Source: Actinoplanes xinjiangensis
Lineage (GTDB): Bacteria; Actinomycetota; Actinomycetes; Mycobacteriales; Micromonosporaceae
Direction of reading: 5' to 3'
Assembly (NCBI RefSeq): GCF_003148685.1
Contig: NZ_QGGR01000034.1
Coordinates: 40,283-104,282, forward strand
Length of the DNA: 64,000 bases
The translations under genes and the position numbers were made by a program. The notes beneath the pieces were generated by a model. That model searched no databases, had not been told where the DNA came from, and worked only from the letters and a program-made list of their open reading frames with translations. Below are positions 24,819 to 32,700 of this stretch, piece by piece; position 1 is the first letter of the stretch; every line of letters starts with the position of its first letter.

Positions 24819-27800
24819 GTGACCACCTCGTACCCCTGCCCTCGATGCGGCGCCACCGCGACCCTCCCGGACGGTTGCCCCGGCTGCGGTGCCGGCCCCG
24901 ACGCCGACGCCGCCGAAGTAATCCGCCTGGACCGGGAGATCGCCGACCTCACCCGGCAGCTCCACGACGCCCGCGCCCACGCCACCGCCCTCGACCGGCG
25001 GCTGCACGACACGCGCGCCACCCGCAACCAGATCGCCGCGCGGGTCGTCGACCGGCGCAGCCCCGCCCCCGCTCCCGCACCGGTTCCAGCCCCTGCCGTT
25101 GTCGTCCCACCCGCGCCGGTCGAGCCCCGCCTCAGCACCCTGACCGTGCAGAACGTCCTGTTCACCCTCGGTGGGCTGCTCCTCGTCGTCGCGGCCGCCG
25201 TCTTCACCGCCGTCGCGTGGGCGCAGGTCGGCGTCACCGGACGGGCGCTGCTGCTCGCCGGCGCCACCGTCGCGGTCCTCGCGGTGCCGCCGTTCGCCGT
25301 CCGGCGCGGCCTCACAGCCGCCGCGGAAACCCTCGCCGCCGTCGGCCTGCTCATGATCCTTCTCGACGGCTACGCGGCGTGGGCCGTCGACTTCCTGTGG
25401 GTGCGGCGTTACGACCCCTGGGGGTACGTGGCCACGGTCCTCGCCGTCACCGCGGTCCTCGCCCTCGGCTACGCGTCCGTGACGAGACTCCGCGGGCCAC
25501 GGATCGCCGCGCTGTTCATGAGCCAGCCGGTGTTCCCGCTCCTGGCCGCCGCCGGCGGTGCCGACCTCACCGGCTGGTCACTGGCGTTCACCGCAGTCGC
25601 GGCCCTCGACCTCGCCGTCCTGCGTTTCCGGACGGCCCGCTTCAAGGCTGACGGGATCGGGGTGCTCGCGTACCTCTGCGCTGTCCTCGCCGGTGCCGTA
25701 GGCACACTCATCGCCCTCAGCGACGTCGTCGTGGCCACCCGGCCGGGGCCGGCCGCGGTCGCCGGGACGGCCCTGCTCCTGCCGCCGATCCTTCTGCTGA
25801 CCTGGTCGATCCTGGCCCGGCGGCCGGTTGCCCAGGCGTTCGCCGCGGGGCTGCTCGTCGTCGCCGCCGGCTTCGCGGCCACCCGCTGGGCCTGGACCCT
25901 GCCCATCGGCGCCCAAGGCTCCGACTGGGCGGCCGGGCGGCTCGCCGTGGTCGCCCTCGTCCTCGCCGCGGTGACCGCCGCCCTTCCCCGGGCCCGGCCG
26001 CTCCTCGCTTCGACCGCCATGTGGGCGCCGCCCGCCCGGCCCATCTCCACGATCCCCGGCCCGCCGCCGACCGAGTCGGCCGCTTCGCCCTTCTTCGCTC
26101 CCACCACCGGCTCTGTGGCGGCATCCACCGTTTCTTCCGACGCCACCGCGCTGGCTTCCTCCTCCGCCACTGCCACCCCAGCGGCCTCGGAGGCCTCGTC
26201 GGCCTCCGCCACCTCATCCGCCGGCCTCGCCGCTTCCTCCGGCCTCGCCGCTTCCTCCGGCCTCGCCGCTTCCGCCGGCCTCGCCGCTTCCTCCGGCCTC
26301 GCCGCTTCCTCCGGCCTCGCCGCTTCCTCCGGTGGCGTCCGCTCCTCCGGAGGCGGCGGCTCCTGGGGGGACGCGGCAGGCGTTGCTTGGCTGCGACGGT
26401 GGGTGTCCGGTGAGGCCGGGTTCGGGGCCTGGGTCGGTGCGCTTCTGGTCGGGGTGGCTCCGGCCGTCACCGTCTTGTCGGCTGCGGTGGCGGGGGCCAT
26501 TCGCAGCACGGAAGCGGCACGGCCCGTCTTCGGTGCGCCGCTGGAACGGGCCGTCGCCGGGCCGGGACCCGATCTGGTCGTCGCCGCGGTCGTGACCGCT
26601 CTCGCGTACGCGCTCATGCTTCCCCGCCGGACCCACACGAACCTGGGCCTGACCGCTCTCGCCGTGGTGGGGTTGATCGTTCCGGCGGCCTTCGGGCTGG
26701 CCTGGTGGACGGCTACGGTCGCCGGGCTGGTCATCGCCGCGGTCGCGCTGGGGCTCGCCGCTCGTGCCCAGACGCTGCGGGACACCGGCTACCGGATTAC
26801 GTTCTGCCTGGTCGGGGGCATGCATGCGGTAGTCACCGGGTTCGGGAACGCCGAGGTCATCGCCGCGGTCCTCGGGGTCATCACTGTGCTCGGGGTGGGT
26901 GCCGCTCTCGGGCTGCGCAACGCTCCCCGCGGTGTCGATGTGGGTGCCGGGGCGCTCGTCGCGGGACTTTTCGCCGGACCCGCGGCGGTGTGGCTGACCC
27001 TGTTCGCCGCGGACGTGCCGGTCACCGGACGGGTCCGGGTTCTGCTCGGTACAGCGGTGCTGCTCTGCCTCGTGGCGCATGCGGTCCACCGGTGGCTTCC
27101 CGGCTATGGTCCGCAGTCGCTCGGGGTCGCTCTCGTCGTGACGGGCTTCGCGCCGATGTGGGCGGCAGCCGGTGACGACCCGGCTGTGCTGTACTCGGCG
27201 GCGGCGCTCCTGCTGATCGTCGCGCTACTGCCGATCCCCGCCGCCCGGTCCGCGGCCGGGGCCCTCGCGGCCGTCCTGCCGGGGCTGGCGCTGCTCGCGC
27301 TCACCACCGTGGACCTGGCCGTCGTACTCCTCGAACCGTGGGCCGCCCTCCGGAACGTCTGGTCGGGCATCGCACCGCAGCAGTCGCCGGTTGCCTGGTC
27401 GTCTCTGCTCGCCCTTACGGCCGCCGGGTTCGCGGCCTCGGCCGGTAGCCGGCTCCTCGTCCGCTCGGGCTCCCTCGTCCTGGTCTCCCGGCCCGCCGGG
27501 AGCACCACTTCGGACTCCGCGACCCTCCACTCCGCACCCGGCGGGCCGGTCGCCGGCCACGCTGCGCCGGGATATCCCGGCGCGACTTCTGGCGGCGCGG
27601 CCCGGGGTGGTGCAGCTCCGGGCAACGCGAGCCCGGGCGGTGCAACTTCTGGCGGTGCAACCCCAGGCGGAGCGACTTCTGGCGGGGCAACCCCGGGCGG
27701 AGCGACTTCTGGCGCTGCGGTCTCCGGCGCCGCAGCCCAGGGCGGTGCAGCCCAGAGCGGTGCAGCCCCGGGCGGTGCAGCCCCGGGCGGTGCAGCCCCG

Positions 27801-29216
27801 GGCGACGCGGCTTTCGAGGGACCCCTTCCCGGCGGCTCGTCGCCGGAGGCCTTCAGTGCTGAGTCGGATCGCGCGGGTGCCGGCTCCGCCGGTGGTCGGC
27901 GGAGCGAGTCAGCCGGAGCCGCGGGCTCGGGCGGTGGACCGGCTCGGGTTCCGTTCTCGGCTGGTGGACCGGCTCGGGTTCCGGGCTCGGCTGGTGGGCC
28001 GACCCGGGTTCCGGGCTCGGACGGCGACCCGATCGGGATTCCGGGCTCGGATGGCGGCCCGGCCGGGGTTCCGATTTCGGCTGATGTGATCGCCGCGTGT
28101 GCGGCGGCGCCGTTTGTCGCGGTGCTCGTGCCGTTGGTTTTCGCGGCGGGCGGGGCGGCGTGGCCGGCGGTGCCGATCGCGGGACTGATCACCGGGCTGG
28201 CCGGGCTGCTCGGAGTCGCGCTGGCTCCGGCACGGCACACGGTGGGCAGTCTCCTGACGGTGCTGTTCGGTGCACTGGCCGCTGCCGGGGTGGCCGGGTC
28301 GACAGCGGGGCACGGGGCGACGATCGCCGCGTTCGTCCTGGTTCTCGGGGCGGGACTGGCCGGCGGGGTATTCGCTCGGGCGGAGTCCGACCGGGTCGCG
28401 GGCTGGCTTGCCGGGGGTGTCTCGGTGGTCGTCGTCGCGTACACGATCGCTGATCTCGCCGACCTCGGGATCGCCGGACCGCCGCTGCTCGTCCTCGCCG
28501 CCGCGGCCTCGGTCGTCGCCCTGGAGTGGGTCCTGGCGTCCCGCCGGCCGGGGGAGGCATGGGCGCCGCTCGTCGTCGGGCACGCGTCCGCGCTGGTGGC
28601 GGTCTTCCTCACGGAGAGCCTCGGGTGGGCGGCGCTGGTCTGCAAGCTGTGGGCGCTGGTGCTCACGGTCCGGGCGTTGCGGCCGGGTGAGACCCGGCGG
28701 GGGCGGTTCGGGTACGCCGTCGCCGCCGGATCGGTGGCTCTGGTGGGCTGGTGGCTGCTGCTGTCGTCGCGGGACGTGGAGACCACCGAGGTGTACACCC
28801 TGCCGGCTGCCGCGCTGGCGGTCGTCGCCGGATGGTTCGCCCGTCGTGGACGGCCCGAACTGCCGTCCTGGAGTGCCTACGGCGCCGCGCTGGCCGCCGC
28901 GTTCCTGCCGACCCTCGCCGTCATCGCGAACAGCACCGCCGACGAACCGCACTACCTGCGCCGGCTGCTGCTCGGCGTGGGGGCGCTGGTGGTGCTACTC
29001 GCCGGTGCGCGGGCCCGCCTCCAGGCCCCGGTCGTCACCGGCGGCGGAACGCTGCTGCTCGTCGCCCTGCACGAACTCGTGCAGTTCTGGGATCTGCTGC
29101 CCCGCTGGGTGCCACTCGCGGTCGGCGGTCTGCTCCTGGTCGGCATCGCCACCACCATGGAACAACGCCGCCGGGACGTGGCCCGCCTCCGGGCGGCCGT
29201 CGCCCGCATGGCCTGA
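24819..29216 (+). CDS. Giant polytopic membrane protein, SCO7613 C-terminal-domain type, with repeat inserts
   Basis: A 1,465-residue protein. Residues 1-30 hold a zinc-ribbon-like motif (CPRCG and CPGCG). Next comes a short coiled-coil-like region (about 35-75) and a Pro/Ala stretch. The rest is a very long series of membrane helices beginning at VQNVLFTLGGLLLVVAAAVF. Two non-membrane inserts break it. One, at about 395-530, contains repeated SSGLAA units. The other, at about 890-1087, contains GGATSGGATP/GGAAPGG units and then five units of the form GGPARVPGS. The ends of the protein agree with actinomycete SCO7613-type proteins of unknown role. GTG 24819 is chosen because the zinc ribbon starts there; upstream open frame has no similarity. 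Confidence 0.85.
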   Translation: MTTSYPCPRCGATATLPDGCPGCGAGPDADAAEVIRLDREIADLTRQLHDARAHATALDRRLHDTRATRNQIAARVVDRRSPAPAPAPVPAPAVVVPPAPVEPRLSTLTVQNVLFTLGGLLLVVAAAVFTAVAWAQVGVTGRALLLAGATVAVLAVPPFAVRRGLTAAAETLAAVGLLMILLDGYAAWAVDFLWVRRYDPWGYVATVLAVTAVLALGYASVTRLRGPRIAALFMSQPVFPLLAAAGGADLTGWSLAFTAVAALDLAVLRFRTARFKADGIGVLAYLCAVLAGAVGTLIALSDVVVATRPGPAAVAGTALLLPPILLLTWSILARRPVAQAFAAGLLVVAAGFAATRWAWTLPIGAQGSDWAAGRLAVVALVLAAVTAALPRARPLLASTAMWAPPARPISTIPGPPPTESAASPFFAPTTGSVAASTVSSDATALASSSATATPAASEASSASATSSAGLAASSGLAASSGLAASAGLAASSGLAASSGLAASSGGVRSSGGGGSWGDAAGVAWLRRWVSGEAGFGAWVGALLVGVAPAVTVLSAAVAGAIRSTEAARPVFGAPLERAVAGPGPDLVVAAVVTALAYALMLPRRTHTNLGLTALAVVGLIVPAAFGLAWWTATVAGLVIAAVALGLAARAQTLRDTGYRITFCLVGGMHAVVTGFGNAEVIAAVLGVITVLGVGAALGLRNAPRGVDVGAGALVAGLFAGPAAVWLTLFAADVPVTGRVRVLLGTAVLLCLVAHAVHRWLPGYGPQSLGVALVVTGFAPMWAAAGDDPAVLYSAAALLLIVALLPIPAARSAAGALAAVLPGLALLALTTVDLAVVLLEPWAALRNVWSGIAPQQSPVAWSSLLALTAAGFAASAGSRLLVRSGSLVLVSRPAGSTTSDSATLHSAPGGPVAGHAAPGYPGATSGGAARGGAAPGNASPGGATSGGATPGGATSGGATPGGATSGAAVSGAAAQGGAAQSGAAPGGAAPGGAAPGDAAFEGPLPGGSSPEAFSAESDRAGAGSAGGRRSESAGAAGSGGGPARVPFSAGGPARVPGSAGGPTRVPGSDGDPIGIPGSDGGPAGVPISADVIAACAAAPFVAVLVPLVFAAGGAAWPAVPIAGLITGLAGLLGVALAPARHTVGSLLTVLFGALAAAGVAGSTAGHGATIAAFVLVLGAGLAGGVFARAESDRVAGWLAGGVSVVVVAYTIADLADLGIAGPPLLVLAAAASVVALEWVLASRRPGEAWAPLVVGHASALVAVFLTESLGWAALVCKLWALVLTVRALRPGETRRGRFGYAVAAGSVALVGWWLLLSSRDVETTEVYTLPAAALAVVAGWFARRGRPELPSWSAYGAALAAAFLPTLAVIANSTADEPHYLRRLLLGVGALVVLLAGARARLQAPVVTGGGTLLLVALHELVQFWDLLPRWVPLAVGGLLLVGIATTMEQRRRDVARLRAAVARMA
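26216..26335 (+). repeat. In-frame 18-bp minisatellite in the SCO7613-type gene
   Basis: At least six copies of an 18-bp unit based on TTCCTCCGGCCTCGCCGC, encoding SSGLAA with one SA variant. They are head to tail and all in frame. The block lies in a hydrophilic insert between membrane segments. Confidence 0.9.
27576..27811 (+). repeat. In-frame GGAT(S/P) / GGAAPG minisatellite in the SCO7613-type gene
   Basis: Fifteen or more degenerate copies of a 15-bp unit, such as GGCGGAGCGACTTCT and GGCGGTGCAGCCCCG, encoding GGATS, GGATP and GGAAP pentapeptides. A second set of 33-bp-like units (about 27940-28080) encodes the GGPARVPGSA motif. All remain in frame. Confidence 0.85.
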
Positions 29217-29282
29217 CCCTCGCAACGTCTGGAGGGATCTCGGGTCCAGGGCTGGCGGCCCATGGCGATGAGTTGTGGTGGT

Positions 29283-29305
29283 TACCGCCCGCGGAGAGGG
29301 CGGTA
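29283..29305. terminator. Hairpin after the SCO7613-type gene
   Basis: A perfect 8-bp stem TACCGCCC/GGGCGGTA with a 7-nt loop, 67 bp past the stop of the membrane-protein gene. It lacks a T run. It is the best terminator candidate on this strand. Confidence 0.55.
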
Positions 29306-29338
29306 TCGGCTGCACCGCACGGGGTCAGTGGTCTGCGA

Positions 29339-29385
29339 GCGATGGCAGGGGCGCACACAAGCGTTGTGTGCGTCCCTGTCATCGC
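29339..29385. repeat. 22-bp-stem hairpin with three-base loop
   Basis: The left arm 29339-29360 ends in GCGCACACAA and the right arm 29364-29385 begins TTGTGTGCG, around the loop GCG. All 22 positions pair if two G-T (G-U in RNA) pairs are counted. It may be a terminator for the nitrate reductase gene or a mobile-element relic. Confidence 0.75.
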
Positions 29386-29500
29386 CCTGACCGTGGTGAA
29401 CGCCCACGATCTGTCAATCGTGTGCGCCTATCCGTGCCAGGACGAAGCGGAAGCCCACATTCAGCGATTGTGTGCGCTGGCCACCGTGCGCTGAAGGCGG

Positions 29501-29541
29501 CGGCGACCTGCCCGTCGGCGACCTGCCCGTCGGCGACCTGC
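29501..29541. repeat. 15-bp tandem repeat, about 2.7 copies
   Basis: Head-to-tail copies of CGGCGACCTGCCCGT starting at 29501, 29516 and 29531, the last incomplete. No coding context is evident. Confidence 0.8.
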
Positions 29542-29644
29542 GGCAGGCCGATCACCCCGGGCGGGATCGAGCGGCCAACAGACACGACACCGGCTATCGA
29601 CGCCGCCACAAACCGGCGTGCCCGGCAAGGCAGTGACACGCCGC

Positions 29645-29760
29645 GACGCGGGGCCAGCTCAGTGGAAGCCGCAGACGCGGCGCCCGGTCAGTAGACGTCG
29701 CGGACGCGGGGCCCGGTCAGTAGACGTCTCGGACGCGGGGCCCGGTCAGTAGACGTCGCG
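29645..29760. repeat. 29-bp tandem repeats (four units) spanning the nitrate reductase stop codon
   Basis: Units begin at 29645, 29674, 29703 and 29732, with the core GACGCGGGGCCCGGTCAGTA and then GACGTCGCG. The last unit includes the gene's terminal codons (read on the minus strand as RDVY and stop). Units two and three are therefore copies of the 3' end, each with its own RDVY-stop, and the outermost unit is diverged. Confidence 0.88.
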
Positions 29761-32700
29761 GACGTAGCGCTTGTCGGTGGCCAGCTGTTTCAGGTAGGCG
29801 GTGGCGGCCTCGGCGGTGAGGCGGCCGTGGTTGACGGCGATGTCGTGCAGGGCACGGTCGACGTCGCGGGCCATGCGGCTGGCGTCTCCGCAGACGTAGA
29901 AGTGGGCGCCGGCCTGGAGCCACGCCCAGAGCATGGCGCCCTTCTCGCGCATGCGGTCCTGCACGTAGATCTTGGATCGCTGGTCCCGGGAGAACGCCAC
30001 GTCGAGCCGGCTGAGGATGCCGTCGGCGCGGAGGGCCTCCAACTCCTCGGCGTAGTAGAAGTCGGTGGTGCTGCGTTGCTCGCCGAAGAAGAGCCAGTTG
30101 CCGCCGGGGGCGCCGGTGACCTGCCGTTCCTGGAGGAAACCGAGGAACGGGGCGATGCCGGTACCCGGACCCACCATGATCATCGGGGTGTTGGGGTCGG
30201 CCGGTGGGCGGAAGTGCGGGGCCCGCTGGACGTAGACCGGTACGGCGGCGCCGGCGGGGGCGTCGGCCAGGTGGGTGGAGCAGACGCCCTTGCGGGGACG
30301 GCCGCGGTGGTTGTCGAAGCGGACCACCGAGACGGTGAGGCTGACCAGGCCGGGATCGGTGAGAGGGGTGGAGCTGATCGAGTATTGGCGGGGCTGGAGG
30401 CGCTTGAGGACGCGGGTCCATTCCTGGGCGGTGGCGTCGACCGGGTGTTCGGCGATGACGTCGGCGGCCTGGCGGCCCCACGTCCATTTGGCGAGTTCGC
30501 CCTTGTTGTCGGCGCGGAGCAGGGTGCGGATCTGCGGGGAGCCGCTGCGTTCGGCGACGAACCTGAGCAGGTCGGTGGTGACCCGGGTGATGTCGAGGTG
30601 ACGGCTGAGCGCATCGGCGAGCGGCAGGGCCCCGAGCCGGTCGAGCTCGACGACGGCGTCGCCGGGCAGGCCGGTGACGGTGAGCCATTCGCTGACGAGT
30701 TCGGGACAGTTGACCGGCCAGACGCCGAGCGCGTCACCGGCCTGGTAGTCGAGCATCCCGCCGGTGTCCAGCGTGAACCGCCGGACCTCCTTGGCGGAGC
30801 CGGGCAGGCTGAGCAGCCGGTTGCCGATGAGAGCCGCGGCCAGCGGCGCGGCCTTCGTTGGCCCGGCGAGCGCGGTCACGACCGGAGCGGACACATCGGG
30901 CGCCGCGGCCACCACAAGCGCTCCGTCCGGCGACGCAGCGGATGCAGCGGATGCAGCGGGCCAAGCAAGCGGCATGGCAGGCGACGCAACCGATGCAGCG
31001 GAGGACGCAAGGGGTACAGCAGGCGACGCAAAGGGTGCCGTGGGCGACGCAAGAGGTGCAGCAGGCGACGCAAGAGGTGCAGGCGGCGGCGCAAGGGGTA
31101 CAGCTGGCGACGCAAGAGGTGCAGCAGGCGACGCAAGAGGTGCAGTCGGCGACGCAAAGGGTGCAGTCGGCGACGCAAAGGGTGCAGTCGGCGACGCAAA
31201 GGGTCCCGCAGGTGACGCAAGGGGTGCAGGCGGCGACGGGAGCGGCACGGGAGGGGATGCACCCAACGCAGCGGGCGGCGCCAGGCCAGCGGGAAGCGAA
31301 ACAAGCGGCGCAGATGACGAGGCAAGACCAGCGATAGGCGACGCAGAACCGGCGAAAGGCAGGGCAAGGGGCGAGGCAGGCGGCGAGGGAGGCGACGTAA
31401 TGGGTGCCGCGGGCGGTGGGGTAGGGGCTGTTGGGGCGTCGGCCAGGGCGGTCAGGACCGAGGAGAGCCAGCCGTCGGCGGTGGATTCGAAGTCCGGCTC
31501 GCAGTCGGCGCGCGGGGCGAGGCGGACCGCGCCCAGTTGGGCGAGGCGTTCGTCGAGGCGGCGGCCGTGTCCGCAGAAGTCGTCGTAGTTGGAGTCGCCG
31601 AAGGCGAGGACCGCGAACCGCTGCCCGTCGAGCCGGGGTGCGGTGTCGCCGGCGAGCGAGTCCCAGAACGTCGACCCGTTGTCGGGTGCGTCGCCGTCGC
31701 CGAACGTGCTGGTCACCACGAGCAGGTCCGCGCCGGGATCGAGCAGGTCGGCGGCCGGGCCGTCCATGCCGAGCACGGTCACCGGGCGCCCGGTCTCGGC
31801 GAGGCGTCCGGCGACGACCCGCGCGAAATCCTCGGCGTTGCCGGTCTGCGAGGCCCACAGCACCTGGAGACGGACCGCCGGCGGCTCCACGGCGGGCGGG
31901 AGGCCCGGCGCCACGGTGGGCAGGAGACCCGGCGATGGTACGGCCGGAAGCACGCCCGCGAGCAGCCCGTTCACCCACATGGCCGTGTCCGGGTCGAACG
32001 GGGCGTTCGCCGGCAGCGCCGCCGGTCCGGGCCGCAGCGTGGCACCGGCGAGGAACCCGGCGAGATACCGCCGCTGGCCCTCGTCGAGGACGGGCGGCGC
32101 CGAGTCGAGGCCGAGCCGCGCGAGCAAGGCGTTCGCCTCGACGGAGAAGACGGCGTCAGCGAGGGAGGACCCACCGGCCGAAGAGAGGGACAGCCCACCG
32201 GCCGAAGGAACGGCAGGCCCGTCGGCCGAAGAAACGGACAGCCCACCAGACGAAGAAACGGCAGGCTCGTCGGGCGAAGAAGCGGAAGGCCCGTCGGACG
32301 AGGAAACGGACGACAGAGCGGACGGCCCACCGGACGACAGAGCGGGCAGGCCCCCGGGCGAGACGGCGGACTGGCCCCCGGGCAAGACGGCGGACTGGCC
32401 CCCGGGCAAGACGGCGGAGGGGCCGCCGGGTGCGGCGCCGGTCGGGGCGGGCGCCGGGGCGGCGGCGACGCGGGTCAGGGCGACCGCGCACACCTTCAGT
32501 TCCGGCTGGAAGGAGAGCGGATCGACCGCGTCACTGGTCACCGCGTTGACGCTGACGTACTCGCCGAACAGGTCGTTCCAGTGGATCGGTGCGAAGCAGG
32601 TGCCCGGCAGGACGCGGTCGGTGACGACGGCCGGCAGTACGGCCCGGCCGCGGCGGGAGGCGATCTCCACCAGGTCACCGGCGGTGATCTCGTACCGCTC

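Larger units (their letters stand above)
29306..29745. other. Non-coding, repeat-rich spacer between two convergent large genes
   Basis: About 440 bp with no gene I can support. It holds a long hairpin (29339-29385), three further copies of a TGTGTGCGC-like word (29406-29480), a 15-bp tandem repeat (29501-29541) and the 29-bp repeats that overlap the end of the nitrate reductase gene. Confidence 0.6.

Noticed and set aside
29275..29694. A 139-codon plus-strand frame in the repeat-rich spacer
   Set aside because: No ribosome site, no normal third-position bias and it crosses hairpins and tandem repeats.
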